DNA of 64,000 nucleotides from Nostoc sp. FACHB-973 (GCF_014698115.1 NZ_JACJSJ010000011.1:62001-126000), one strand, 5' to 3'; positions 36,844 to 46,723 are shown, counted from the stretch's first letter. Notes: a model not told the origin generated them from the sequence alone. Made by a program: numbers and translations.

Positions 36844-38967
36844 ATGGCGATCGTCAAGTTGAAATTCAGACGCAATTCACCAGATGGATTTCTCGTAATT
36901 CTGACGGTGAAGAACTTGGATGAAGAAACAGAAGGGTTTCTGCCTCCGTTACCAGCAAATTTAGAATCATCCTTTAATGAATGGCAGTCAGCGTATCGCC
37001 AAATTGAGGCTGTGCGTTCTTGTGCTACGTTCCGTCTCACACCCAAAAGTGCCACAATTCATTCTCACGCGGAACAGACTGCCGCAGTCAAAGACCAGCT
37101 AAATCAATGGCTGAATACTTCCGATTACAAGTGGCGACCAATTCGGGATAGATTAATTGCGATCGCTCAGCAATTGCATCAGTCAAATGAAGAAATTCGC
37201 GTCATCATCGATGCCAAAGATATCGACTTACGCCGCCTTCCTTGGCAAGAATGGAATTTATTTGAAGAACACTATCCCAACGCCGAAATTGCTCTCAGTG
37301 CGCCCAAAAATAAAAATAAACAGAGCGATAAACTAGTTCCTCAAAGCCAACATATCAGAATTTTAGTTGCTGTTGGTAGGAGCGATGGGATTAATACAAA
37401 AGAAGACTTAAAACTAATTCAGGATTTAGAAAAAGATGGAGTAGAAGTACTCTGTTTAATGCAGCCTAGCCGCAAAGATTTGTGTGAAGCACTTTGGGAT
37501 GACCAAGGTTATCATATTTTTGTGTTTACAGGGCACAGTGGAAGTCAAGAAGATGGACAGATAGGTTGGATTGAACTGAATGACAAAGATACCTTGACTA
37601 TTGAAGATTTTAAGGAGGCTTTAAAGCAAGCTATTGATAAAGGATTACAGTTAGCAATTTTTAATTCCTGCGATGGTTTAGGATTAGCTAACCAACTTGC
37701 ACAACTACATTTACCTCAAGTTATTGTGATGCGGGAACCAGTGCCCGATCCCGTAGCAATAGACTTTTTAAGGTACTTTTTTAAAGAATTTACCCATAAT
37801 CATAAATCACTATTTACTTCTGTTAAAAAAGCACGTAAACGTCTAGAACATTTTAAGTCAGATTACCCTGGTGCAATTTGGTTGCCAACAATTTGTATCC
37901 AAGCCAATATTGAACCATTGACCTGGGAAGGATTGTCTGAAATTTCTCCGCCAAAGCCGACTCCAATCAAGCCAGAAAATTCAACTCATCAACCAAAGAA
38001 AAACATCAAACCGTGGTTATTAATTGGTTTACTTGGTGTGGTTATTAGTAGTGGTGTATTATACTTTTTTAATGGGAAAAAACCCGACTCCGATTTTAGT
38101 TCCGTCGCTGCTCCCGACGGAACATGGCTATATGGTGGTAGCACATCTTGGGCACCAATTCGGCAATATGTAGATCCTGAAATCAAAAAAGTCCATCCGC
38201 AGTTTGAATTGCGCTATACCGATCCGATTAATGGTACACCAGGTTCTGGTACAGGAATTCGGATGTTGTTAGAAGGACAACTGACTTTTTCTCTATCCTC
38301 CCGCCCGATCGCAGACAGAGAGTATCAACAATCTCAACAACGGGGCTTGAGTCTCAAACAAATTCCAGTGGCTTTGGAAGGATTAGCGATCGCTGTTCAC
38401 CCCGATCTGCAAATTCCAGGGTTAACTCTAACACAAATCAAAGATATTTATACGGGTAAAATAACTAACTGGAAACAAGTCGGCGGTCCCGATCTAAAAA
38501 TTACTGCCTACTCCCGTCACTTTGAAGACGGAGGCACTGTCGAGTTTTTAGTTGACAACATTCTCGGTAGGGAAAAGCTGGGAAGTAAGGTAGTATACGT
38601 TTACGACACAACAGATGGTCTAAGAAAATTAGCAAGCGATCGCGGTGGTATTTACTACGCTTCGGCACCAGAAGTTGTTCCCCAATGCAAGATTAAGCCA
38701 CTGCCAATCGCCAGACAAGGAAAGAGTTTTGTAGCTCCTTACATAAAACCTTTGATTAAAGCCGATCAATGTCCGAATCAGCGGAACAAGTTAAACATTG
38801 ATGCTTTCAAAACAGGTCAGTATCCAATTACACGCCAGATGTTTGTCATAGTTAAGCAGAATAATGGCAGTTTAGAACAAAAAGTCGGTGAGGCATACGC
38901 CGAAATGCTGCTAACAAATCAGGGACAACAACTGATGGATGAAGCGGGATTTGTACGTATTCGTTGA
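36844..38967 (+). CDS. CHAT protease - transmembrane - PstS-like sensor protein, copy 1
   Basis: A 707-residue fusion. Residues about 100-370 form a CHAT (caspase-like, HetF-associated) domain with His231 in FTGHSG and Cys276 in NSCDG, so the catalytic dyad is complete. One membrane span lies at 390-410, and residues about 430-707 are a type 2 binding protein of the PstS class (GGSTSWAPI, SGTGIRMLLEG, GKITNWKQVGG). By the topology the protease should be cytoplasmic and the binding domain periplasmic. The PstS signature SGT is replaced by GGT (EDGGTVEF), so the ligand may not be phosphate. AAAGGAGACA lies before the ATG. The first 70 residues (EETEGFLPPLP) are a conserved N-terminal extension. 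Confidence 0.87.
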   Translation: MAIVKLKFRRNSPDGFLVILTVKNLDEETEGFLPPLPANLESSFNEWQSAYRQIEAVRSCATFRLTPKSATIHSHAEQTAAVKDQLNQWLNTSDYKWRPIRDRLIAIAQQLHQSNEEIRVIIDAKDIDLRRLPWQEWNLFEEHYPNAEIALSAPKNKNKQSDKLVPQSQHIRILVAVGRSDGINTKEDLKLIQDLEKDGVEVLCLMQPSRKDLCEALWDDQGYHIFVFTGHSGSQEDGQIGWIELNDKDTLTIEDFKEALKQAIDKGLQLAIFNSCDGLGLANQLAQLHLPQVIVMREPVPDPVAIDFLRYFFKEFTHNHKSLFTSVKKARKRLEHFKSDYPGAIWLPTICIQANIEPLTWEGLSEISPPKPTPIKPENSTHQPKKNIKPWLLIGLLGVVISSGVLYFFNGKKPDSDFSSVAAPDGTWLYGGSTSWAPIRQYVDPEIKKVHPQFELRYTDPINGTPGSGTGIRMLLEGQLTFSLSSRPIADREYQQSQQRGLSLKQIPVALEGLAIAVHPDLQIPGLTLTQIKDIYTGKITNWKQVGGPDLKITAYSRHFEDGGTVEFLVDNILGREKLGSKVVYVYDTTDGLRKLASDRGGIYYASAPEVVPQCKIKPLPIARQGKSFVAPYIKPLIKADQCPNQRNKLNIDAFKTGQYPITRQMFVIVKQNNGSLEQKVGEAYAEMLLTNQGQQLMDEAGFVRIR

Positions 38968-39035
38968 GTGACAATTCTCATACTATTTTGAAGTGGAACG
39001 TGGTTAGTGGCCGCCTTAAATCCCCCACACCTTTA

Positions 39036-39079
39036 ATTCTAAATTCTGACTTCTGAATTCTGAATTCTGAATTCTTCTT
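39036..39079. repeat. AATTCTG repeat between the CHAT genes
   Basis: TTCTGACTTCTGAATTCTGAATTCTGAATTCTTCTTG units occupy the space between the tandem CHAT genes. They precede the copied ribosome site ACAAACAAAAGGAGACA. Confidence 0.7.
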
Positions 39080-39103
39080 GAAGACAAACAAAAGGAGACA
39101 GCA

Positions 39104-41212
39104 ATGGCGGTAGTCAACTTGAAACTCAGACGCACCTCAGAAAAGGGATTTTTAGTGATTCTGAGAGCAAAGAATTTGGATGAAGAAACAGAAGGGTTTC
39201 TGCCTCCATTACTACCAGAATTAGAATCATCTTTCAATCAATGGCAGACAGCTTATCGTCAACTTGAGGCTGTGCGGTCTTGTGTTGCTCCTGCACCGGG
39301 GTTACGTCTGACACCTAAAAGTGTCACCATTCATTCTCATGCAGAACACACAGGAGCAGTCAAAGATTACCTGAATCAATGGCTCAACTCTGGGGATAGC
39401 AAGTGGCGACCAATTCGGGATAGATTAATTGCGATCGCTCAACAATTGCATCAATCAAATGATGAAATTCGCGTAATAATCGATGCTGTAGATATTGATT
39501 TGCGCCGCCTTCCTTGGCAAGTATGGAACTTATTTGAAGAACACTATCCCCAAACTGAAATAGCCCTGAGTGCGCCCAAAAGCGCAAATCAACAAACCAA
39601 TAAACTAGTTCCCAAAAGTATAAAAATCAGAATCTTAGTTGCTGTTGGCAGAAGTGACGGCATTAATACAAAAGATGACTTAAAGGTAATTCAAGATTTA
39701 GAGAAACATGGGGTAGAAGTAGTCTGTTTAATTCAGCCTAGCCGCAAGGAATTGTGTGAAGCGCTTTGGGATGAAAAAGGCTACCATATTTTCGTCTTTA
39801 CGGGACACAGTGGCAGTCAAGAAGATGGACAAATAGGTTGGATTGAACTCAACAATGAAGATAGTTTGACTATTGAGGAGTTTAAGGAAGCTTTCAAGCA
39901 AGCTATTCACAAAGGATTGCAATTAGGAATTTTTAATTCCTGCGATGGGTTGGGATTAGCTAACCAAATTGCCCAACTACATTTACCTCAAATTATTATC
40001 ATGCGGGAACCCGTCCCAGACCCCGTAGCTGTGGAGTTTTTAAAGTACTTTTTTCAAGAGTTTTCCTGCAACAACTCCCTGTTTACTTCTGTGCAAAAAG
40101 CACGTAAACGCCTAGAACATTTTAAGTCTGATTACCCAGGTGCAATTTGGTTGCCAACAATTTGTATTGAACCCAATTTTGAGCCGTTGAATTGGCAGGG
40201 ATTATGTGGAGTTTCCCCCCGAATATTGCCTCCTGTAAAGCCAGATAATTCAATTCATCAACCTCATAAAAATATTAAGCCGTGGTTATTAACTGGCTTA
40301 ATTAGTGTAGCGATCGGTAGTGCTGCATATATTGGTTGGAATAAAGCATTACTATCGCCTCCTTCAGGAACATTTCGGTTTGGTGGTAGTACTTCATATG
40401 CACCAATTAGAACATTAGTTAATGAGAAGATTAAAAAAAAATGGCCTCAGTTTAACTTGATATACTGGAGGCATCCTACTCTACCCCAAAATTCGGGAAC
40501 AGGAATCAAAATGTTGCTAGAAGGCCAAATTTCTTTGGCTGAGTCTTCACGATTTGTAAATGATGACGAGTCTCAACGTGCGACTAACAAAGGGATAAAG
40601 TTGAAGCACGTTGCTGTAGCGATGGATGCAATTGCGATCGTTGTTAATCGTGATTTAAATATTCCTGGTTTGACTATAGATCAACTCAAAGATATCTATA
40701 CACGTAAAGTCAGTAACTGGAAAGAAGTTGGTGGCCCTGATATTCCAATCACACCATACTTTCATTCTGGAAACGGTGGTTCAACTGCATTTTTAAAAGA
40801 TAGTATTTTAGGAAATAATCAATTAGATTTACCTGTTACCTTTGTTAGTATTACTCCAACCGAAATTCTAAACCTGGTCAAAAAATCTCCTGGAGGTATT
40901 TATTATGCTTCTGCTCCTCAAGTGATTAATCAATGTAGTGTCAAAACTATACCAATTATTCTCAAGAATAAGACAAAAGTTGCTCCAGATAAACCAGGAA
41001 AAATGCCAGGTAAAAATTGTCCTTGGGAACATAATAAAATCAATATTGAAGCTATAAAAAACAATACCTATCCACTATCACGTTACTTGTTCATAATTAT
41101 TAAACAAGATGGTCAAGAGGATGAAAAAGCTGGAGAATTTTTAGCCAATTATCTATTGACGGCTGAAGGGCAAGATTTAGTTCAGCAAGCTGGGTTTGTT
41201 CGGGTACGCTAA
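39104..41212 (+). CDS. CHAT protease - transmembrane - PstS-like sensor protein, copy 2
   Basis: A 702-residue tandem paralogue of the preceding gene. The CHAT dyad is His235 (FTGHSG) and Cys280 (NSCDG); the membrane span begins near 393; the binding domain covers about 425-702 (GGSTSYAPI, SGTGIKMLLEG, RKVSNWKEVGG). The upstream sequence ACAAACAAAAGGAGACA-gca-ATGGCG is shared with copy 1, so the duplication included the ribosome site. The protease half is far more alike between copies than the sensor half, and the SGT site reads NGGST here. It should answer to a different ligand while acting on the same targets. Confidence 0.87.
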   Translation: MAVVNLKLRRTSEKGFLVILRAKNLDEETEGFLPPLLPELESSFNQWQTAYRQLEAVRSCVAPAPGLRLTPKSVTIHSHAEHTGAVKDYLNQWLNSGDSKWRPIRDRLIAIAQQLHQSNDEIRVIIDAVDIDLRRLPWQVWNLFEEHYPQTEIALSAPKSANQQTNKLVPKSIKIRILVAVGRSDGINTKDDLKVIQDLEKHGVEVVCLIQPSRKELCEALWDEKGYHIFVFTGHSGSQEDGQIGWIELNNEDSLTIEEFKEAFKQAIHKGLQLGIFNSCDGLGLANQIAQLHLPQIIIMREPVPDPVAVEFLKYFFQEFSCNNSLFTSVQKARKRLEHFKSDYPGAIWLPTICIEPNFEPLNWQGLCGVSPRILPPVKPDNSIHQPHKNIKPWLLTGLISVAIGSAAYIGWNKALLSPPSGTFRFGGSTSYAPIRTLVNEKIKKKWPQFNLIYWRHPTLPQNSGTGIKMLLEGQISLAESSRFVNDDESQRATNKGIKLKHVAVAMDAIAIVVNRDLNIPGLTIDQLKDIYTRKVSNWKEVGGPDIPITPYFHSGNGGSTAFLKDSILGNNQLDLPVTFVSITPTEILNLVKKSPGGIYYASAPQVINQCSVKTIPIILKNKTKVAPDKPGKMPGKNCPWEHNKINIEAIKNNTYPLSRYLFIIIKQDGQEDEKAGEFLANYLLTAEGQDLVQQAGFVRVR

Positions 41213-41240
41213 TTTAGTAGTAAGGGAGTACCAAAAAATA

Positions 41241-41352
41241 GGCGTTGGTGAATCGCGGTATGAATCCAGATGTAAAGACGTTGCATTGCAACGTCTCTAC
41301 AAGGATTTTGATATGATGCACAATCGTTTTCATACATGAAATCAGCAACGCC
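41241..41352. mobile_element. MITE-like element, copy B
   Basis: Ends GGCGTTG(G)TGAAT and AT(G)...ATCAGCAACGCC with a central 29-base palindrome at 41272-41300 (GTAAAGACGTTGC, loop ATT). CAAAAAATA occurs on both outer sides and may be a target duplication. It lies between CHAT copy 2 and the SPFH gene. Confidence 0.7.
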
Positions 41353-41458
41353 AAAAAATAAATTATTATCAGGGTTTTTGTGAAACGGTATTAGTTTCAT
41401 AAAAGTCTCTGGGAATTATGTGATTAAGTATATCCGTCTTAACCACACAGAAAAACTC

Positions 41459-42355
41459 ATGAGCTTTATAGTCTCTCTTTTAACTAACCTGATTGCAATT
41501 CTCGTTTATGTAAACACAGGTAGGATATCTGGCGAAAGGTCACGTTTAGCAATACGGGGAATTACGATATTGATTGGTAGTATTGCACTGCTAACTTCTA
41601 TTTCTAGGCTTTTGGTGATTGTCCCACCAGGCAATATTGGTGTCGTCAACTTGTTTGGTGAGGTTTCTGAAACTACTCTTAACCCTGGTGTCCACTTGCT
41701 TAACCCTTTTAGCAAGGTGCTGAATTTTTCCACTCGCCTTAAGGATATAAAGGAAAACGTAGATGCAACATCCCAAGAAGGTTTGAGCCTAAATCTTGAT
41801 GTCAGCCTTCAGTACAAGCTCGATCCCCAGAAGGCGGCTACAGTATATAAAACAATTGGAACTGACGAAACACAACTGGTGATTTCCCGATTCCGTTCTA
41901 CTGTCCGTGCCATCACGGCAAACTACCCAGCCAGTGCTATTTACTCTACCAAACGCCAAGAAATCGCCCAAAAAATTGACCAACAACTCACTCAGGAGAT
42001 ACCTGCTTTGGGTTTCATTGTTGAGGAAGCTCTTTTACGAAACGTTAAAATGCCTGATACTCTACAAGCTGCAATTCAAAACAAACTCAAAACAGAGCAA
42101 GAAAACCAGCAGATGAAATTTGTCTTAGAGAAAGAGCGTCAAGAGGCAGAACGAAAGCGTATTGAAGCGCGAGGTATAGCTGATTCCCAAAAAATTATCT
42201 CTGGTGGACTTAGCAACCAAGTGCTACAATTACGGGCAATTGAAGCCACAGAAAAGTTAGCTCAATCTAATAATTCTAAAATTGTAATTATCGGTTCTGA
42301 AAAAGGTGGAGTGCCTATTATGATCCAGTCAGAACCAGGAATCTCAAAGCCGTAA
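41459..42355 (+). CDS. SPFH/prohibitin-family membrane protein
   Basis: A protein of 298 residues from ATG 41459 (a GTG at 41420 would add 13). Two hydrophobic segments at the N-terminus are followed by the SPFH/prohibitin core (VIVPPGNIGVVNLFGEV, NPGVHLLNPFSKVLNFSTR) and a long C-terminal coiled coil (about 200-260: NKLKTEQENQQMKFVLEKERQEAERKR). Prohibitins form ring assemblies that organise membranes and restrain proteases such as FtsH. Its position after the CHAT genes suggests a shared membrane role, although a MITE-like element lies between. Confidence 0.87.
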   Translation: MSFIVSLLTNLIAILVYVNTGRISGERSRLAIRGITILIGSIALLTSISRLLVIVPPGNIGVVNLFGEVSETTLNPGVHLLNPFSKVLNFSTRLKDIKENVDATSQEGLSLNLDVSLQYKLDPQKAATVYKTIGTDETQLVISRFRSTVRAITANYPASAIYSTKRQEIAQKIDQQLTQEIPALGFIVEEALLRNVKMPDTLQAAIQNKLKTEQENQQMKFVLEKERQEAERKRIEARGIADSQKIISGGLSNQVLQLRAIEATEKLAQSNNSKIVIIGSEKGGVPIMIQSEPGISKP

Positions 42356-42385
42356 AATTTCTTTTGTGTTGAACTGTTAATTTTT

Positions 42386-43171
42386 TTAATGTAATCCTTG
42401 CTGTTGCAATAATTCATTCGCCCAAATTGCATCAGCTTCAAAAAAAGGCGGAACTGGTTCACAAGTGTAGTCTACAGCCAAATCAAATCCGGCGCGCTCG
42501 TATACTCCGTGTATCAATGCTTGTAAATCTACTAACGGTTCCGTATCACCCCGACGTAGAGGTAACAAAAAAGTTGGAATCTGCTCTTGTAGTCCAAAGG
42601 GATATAATTCTGCTTTGGGGCGAGATTCGCTGCGACTTACCAAAATCCGATAATCTGACTTAATTTGATTACCCAAGATTGGCATTGGTTCGCCACCACG
42701 CAACAAATCTATTTCAATCAGATGAGTGAAGGTACTTAATATTTGCTGACGCTTGCTTTCGTATGCCTTTCTTCCTTCTCCAGAACGCTTATTTTTTGGA
42801 GATAAAACCTCAATTGTAACCACAATTTCCCCTGTTCCAACTTCCCGCACCTCTAGGTATCCTTCTCGCACCTCTTCTGGTATGGGAACATTAACAGTTA
42901 TTGGTTTTGCAGGTGGTGAAGCTACTGCAATATTAAATTTTTCTTTATCTGTGTTTGTTAAAGAACGTCCTATGGTCACATCGTGAATACCAATGAGAAT
43001 AGAATTTTCATCTATCATTTGGTATACTCTTTTTTCGACTGCCACTCGATATTTCGGTCGTAGTTGAGGAGCAATTGCATCTGCGATCGCAATAACTAAC
43101 CAACTCTGAACTTCAGCCCACAGTTCAGGATTTTCTAGGTAGGGGTTCATCCCTGGAAACGGTGAAGGCAT
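42386..43171 (-). CDS. DUF4058 family protein
   Basis: A 261-residue protein of the DUF4058 family, common in cyanobacteria and planctomycetes. It starts MPSPFPGMNPYLENPELWAEVQSWL, the family hallmark. The region VVTIEVLSPKNKRSGEGRKAYESKR contains E-x-L-S-P-x-N-K, which resembles the core of PD-(D/E)XK nucleases. Function unknown. It is convergent with the SPFH gene. Confidence 0.88.
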   Translation of the reverse strand: MPSPFPGMNPYLENPELWAEVQSWLVIAIADAIAPQLRPKYRVAVEKRVYQMIDENSILIGIHDVTIGRSLTNTDKEKFNIAVASPPAKPITVNVPIPEEVREGYLEVREVGTGEIVVTIEVLSPKNKRSGEGRKAYESKRQQILSTFTHLIEIDLLRGGEPMPILGNQIKSDYRILVSRSESRPKAELYPFGLQEQIPTFLLPLRRGDTEPLVDLQALIHGVYERAGFDLAVDYTCEPVPPFFEADAIWANELLQQQGLH

Positions 43172-43260
43172 AAGCTTGACAAAACAAGAGTCTTAATGTA
43201 TGTCCTAGCAATCTGCTTTGTACAATTCTTACTATAAAAAGCCAAATTTTCACTTCCAGT

Positions 43261-43446
43261 ATGAACAACACACAAAAATGGTATATTATCAAGCGTTCTG
43301 CTGGTTATTGCGAAATAGTCTCCAGCGACCAAATAGGGGAAGACGATCCAGAGATTATAGAACAGTGGGGGCCTTATAGTTCACAAGAAGAAGCGATCGC
43401 CCATCGTGTCGGACTAATTAGAACTGGGAAGTGCCAACCAGTTTGA
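43261..43446 (+). CDS. Conserved small protein of unknown function
   Basis: A 61-residue protein (MNNTQKWYIIKRSAGYCEIV...). It is soluble, with PYSSQEEAIAHRVGLIRTGKCQPV at the end. I recall close cyanobacterial homologues, some labelled as transposase-like, but nothing here supports a transposase. Its TGA stop is fused to GTGGGGCATTGGG heptads. Confidence 0.7.
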   Translation: MNNTQKWYIIKRSAGYCEIVSSDQIGEDDPEIIEQWGPYSSQEEAIAHRVGLIRTGKCQPV

Positions 43447-43612
43447 GTGGGGCATTGGGCATTGGGCATTGGGCATTGGGCATTGGTTATTAATTCTTAT
43501 CCCTGACTCCCTCACGCCCTCACTCCCTCATCTCCCTCATCTCCCTCATCTCCCTCATCTCCCCCATCTCCCCTATGCCCTATGCCCAATGCCCCATACC
43601 CCATACCCACAG
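43447..43612. repeat. Heptad foldback block between convergent genes
   Basis: G-rich arm GGGGCATTGGGCATTGGG..., spacer GGTTATTAATTCTTATCCC, then C-rich arm CTCCCTCATCTCCC...ATGCCCAATGCCCC. The arms can pair. The block fills the gap between the 61-residue gene and ctp. Confidence 0.85.
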
Positions 43613-43620
43613 GAGTATGG

Positions 43621-44907
43621 TTATTTTTCTGCTGTGGCTGTCGGTTTAGCAGCAAGTTGCTTACCTATCACTTCCACTGCTTTAGCGAATTGGGGGTCTT
43701 TTAGGGTAGCGAGTTTGTCACGTTCATTGAGCCACAAGTCCTGTCGCTGGGCATCAGTTAAATCCACCTTCACATCTGGATCGATGCCATGCTTATTAAT
43801 ATCGCGATCGCTAGGTGTGTGGTATTTTGCAATGGTCACTGCTAAACCTGAACCATCTTCTAGGGGACGTACCGATTGCACTAATCCCTTACCAAAGGTT
43901 TGAGTACCCACCAAAACTGCACGTTTGTTGTCCTGCAAAGCTCCTGAGAGTATTTCACTGGCACTAGCTGAACCTTTATCCACTAATATCACCAAAGGTT
44001 TATTTGTCAGTGCCCGCCCGTTTGCCACCTCTCGTTCTCGCTCACCTTGGCGGTCAATGGTAGAAACGATTGTGCCTTTATTCAACCACATCCGGGCAAT
44101 TTCTATACTGGAGAACAATAAACCCCCTGGATTACCACGTAAATCGAGGATATATCCAGATACCTTTTTGCTTTCTAAATCTTTTATAGCAGCTTGCATC
44201 TCTTTACCAGCATTGGCGCTGAATTGATTCAGGCGAATGTAGCCAAGGTTACCTGCTGGAGTTTGCTTTTGAGAAAATTTAACTGGATGAATTTCAATCC
44301 GCGCTCGTTTGATATTAAATTGCTTTGTCTGACCGTTTCGCTGAATCGTTAGGCTGACTTGGGTTCCTGCTTCACCTCGAATCAAAGATACTGCCTGATT
44401 CGTATCCATCCCCTTGGTGCTTTTGTCGTCAATTTTGAGGATGACATCTTTGGCTAAAACACCAGCTTTAAAGGCTGGCGTATCTTCAATTGGTGCAATT
44501 ACAACCAGTTGCTTCGTTTTTTCATCCTGACTGATTGTGATACCAATTCCTGTTAATTCTCCAGAGGTATCCACTTGCATATTCTTGAATTCCTCTGGGT
44601 CCATAAATCGGGTGTAGGGATCATCTAGCTTTTTGAGCATTTCCCGAATGGATTTATAAGCTTCCTGCTGATTACTGTAGGACTTGTTCTTCACATACTC
44701 GTTACGAACAGCCTGCCAATCTACCTGATTAAAAGTAGCGTCTACGTAATTGCGGTATATATTTTGCCATACTTCATCCACTAATGCCTTCGGACTTGCT
44801 TTGAATAAAGCCTGACCTCGTGAGTGAATGCCAAGGCTAGTAACAGCGATCGTGGAGAGTGTTACTGCCGTAGCACCCAAAACAAGCCTATTTTTTGTAA
44901 TCACCAT
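43621..44907 (-). CDS. Carboxyl-terminal processing protease (S41)
   Basis: A protein of 428 residues from ATG 44907 (MVITKNRLVLGATAVTLS), which supplies an export signal. A PDZ domain (about 95-180) precedes the S41 domain; the catalytic serine lies in KGSASASEI and the lysine in FGKGLVQS. CtpA of this family removes the C-terminal extension of the D1 protein of photosystem II in the lumen; CtpB and CtpC paralogues have other substrates, and I cannot tell which one this is. Confidence 0.92.
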   Translation of the reverse strand: MVITKNRLVLGATAVTLSTIAVTSLGIHSRGQALFKASPKALVDEVWQNIYRNYVDATFNQVDWQAVRNEYVKNKSYSNQQEAYKSIREMLKKLDDPYTRFMDPEEFKNMQVDTSGELTGIGITISQDEKTKQLVVIAPIEDTPAFKAGVLAKDVILKIDDKSTKGMDTNQAVSLIRGEAGTQVSLTIQRNGQTKQFNIKRARIEIHPVKFSQKQTPAGNLGYIRLNQFSANAGKEMQAAIKDLESKKVSGYILDLRGNPGGLLFSSIEIARMWLNKGTIVSTIDRQGEREREVANGRALTNKPLVILVDKGSASASEILSGALQDNKRAVLVGTQTFGKGLVQSVRPLEDGSGLAVTIAKYHTPSDRDINKHGIDPDVKVDLTDAQRQDLWLNERDKLATLKDPQFAKAVEVIGKQLAAKPTATAEK

Positions 44908-45058
44908 AATGACAGCTGCGTCAGAGGGAAAATTTATAGTCAGTATGCTCAATCTAACACAGGGTATTACTGTAAAGGTCAAGCATGTATTTCTAATTTC
45001 AACAAAATACTTGACAATCAGCCGACCTTGGTGGCTATCTATACAAAAGTTTTAAGAA

Positions 45059-45218
45059 TTGGGGAGTGGGGACTGGGGACTGGGGACTGGGGACTGGGGA
45101 CTGGGGACTGCTGAGTTAAGTGGGGAGTGGGGAGTGGGGAGTGGGGACTGGGGACTGGGGACTGCTGAGTTAAGAGTTATTCTCCCTCATCTTCCTCATC
45201 CCCCTCATCTCCCCACAC
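45059..45218. repeat. GGGACTG heptad block with C-rich arm
   Basis: Two runs of GGGGACT/GGGGAGT units, each ending in GCTGAGTTAAG, then CTCCCTCATCTTCCTCATCCCC. It ends at the ispG stop codon. Confidence 0.85.
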
Positions 45219-45221
45219 CTC

Positions 45222-46448
45222 TTACGGCTCTACCCAGCGTCCATCTGCCTTTATCAGATTGATTAATTCCTCTACGCCTTTATCTTCCGTGACTTTTTTA
45301 ATTTCTTCTCTGCCACGATACAAAGAAATGTAACCAGGTGTTTTGCCAACATAACCATAGTCGGCATCTGCCATTTCTCCTGGTCCATTGACAATACAGC
45401 CCATAACTGCTATGTCCAGACCAGTTAAGTGTTTAGTGGCTTCCCGGACTTTGTGTAGCACTTCCTCTAAGTTAAACAAAGTCCGTCCACAAGAAGGACA
45501 GGCGACATATTCCACCATTGTTTTCCGCAATCCCAAAGCTTGAAGAATGCTGTAGCAAACGGGAATTTCTTTTTCTGGTGCTTCTGTCAGTGAGACACGA
45601 ATTGTGTCGCCAATACCATCAGCGAGTAATGTCGCAATCCCAGCGGTGGATTTGATTCGTCCATATTCGCCATCACCGGCTTCGGTAACGCCTAAATGTA
45701 GCGGATAATCCATACCTAATTCATCCATGCGCTTGGCCATGAGGCGATAGGCGGCTACCATCACTGGTACTCGTGAAGCTTTCATGGAAATTACCAAGTT
45801 GCGGAAGTCCAAAGATTCACAGATGCGGATGAATTCTATGGCTGATTCCACCATTCCTTCAGGGGTGTCACCGTAGGTAAATAGCATTCTCTCAGCTAGG
45901 GAACCGTGATTTACCCCAATTCGCATCGATTTACCTTGATCGCGCAAAGAAACTACTAGAGGTTCTAGGGTTTCGCGGATTTTATCCCCAATTTCGTCAA
46001 ATTCGGCTTTAGTATATTCGGTTCTATTAAAGTTTGGCTTTTCAAAGACATACAACCCTGGATTAATCCGCACCTTCTCTATGTGCTTGGATACTTCCAG
46101 AGCAATTTTCATGCCATTGTGATGGACATCAGCCACAACTGGCACGTCTTGGTAAGTTTTAATTAATTTTTGTTTAATTTCTGCTAAAGCTTTGGCATGA
46201 GCCATACTTGGCACTGTGACACGGACAATTTCGCAGCCGATTTCGTGCAGACGACGAATAGCAGCCACGGAACCTTCAATATCAAGAGTGTCTTCGTTAA
46301 TCATCGACTGCACTACAACGGGGTGGCCACCCCCAATGGTGACATTTCCCACCTTTACAGGACGGGTTTGACGCCGCTTGATAGTTGTATCAAAGGTAGG
46401 TTGAGTTGATGTAGTATTTGCAGTATCCAGTGTGGGCAGAGTTTGCAT
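45222..46448 (-). CDS. ispG: 4-hydroxy-3-methylbut-2-enyl diphosphate synthase
   Basis: A protein of 408 residues from ATG 46448 ([13 protein letters not shown]), the usual length; the open frame continues upstream to 46529 but the extra part is not conserved. It converts methylerythritol cyclodiphosphate to HMBPP in the MEP isoprenoid pathway, with a 4Fe-4S cluster held by cysteines in [10 protein letters not shown] and [11 protein letters not shown]. The TIM-barrel part begins [19 protein letters not shown]. In cyanobacteria electrons come from ferredoxin. ispD, another MEP gene, lies 6 kb away. Confidence 0.97.
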   Translation of the reverse strand: MQTLPTLDTANTTSTQPTFDTTIKRRQTRPVKVGNVTIGGGHPVVVQSMINEDTLDIEGSVAAIRRLHEIGCEIVRVTVPSMAHAKALAEIKQKLIKTYQDVPVVADVHHNGMKIALEVSKHIEKVRINPGLYVFEKPNFNRTEYTKAEFDEIGDKIRETLEPLVVSLRDQGKSMRIGVNHGSLAERMLFTYGDTPEGMVESAIEFIRICESLDFRNLVISMKASRVPVMVAAYRLMAKRMDELGMDYPLHLGVTEAGDGEYGRIKSTAGIATLLADGIGDTIRVSLTEAPEKEIPVCYSILQALGLRKTMVEYVACPSCGRTLFNLEEVLHKVREATKHLTGLDIAVMGCIVNGPGEMADADYGYVGKTPGYISLYRGREEIKKVTEDKGVEELINLIKADGRWVEP

Positions 46449-46723
46449 AACCTGTAATGGCAAATTTGCTGTAGCTAAAATATCAGATTTGATAAGTCTC
46501 TGTTTCCCAGATTGCCATAGTAGGGGCATTTTTGGGTAATGGAATTACAAAAAAGAAAATAAAGAAACAAAGGCTCGCCTCTTATGGTGCGATCGCCTTA
46601 AATTCTCTTAACCAATCACAGAGTGTGCATTAGAGCGAAAAACTGTGAGGTTGATGGTGTAGAGGGGACAACAGAAGGCGATCGCCAGCTAAATTAGACT
46701 TATCACCAAATGCTTGAACTCCC

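Noticed and set aside
43261..43446. Transposase label sometimes given to this small protein
   Set aside because: 61 residues with no DDE motif, no terminal repeats and no target duplication; kept as unknown.
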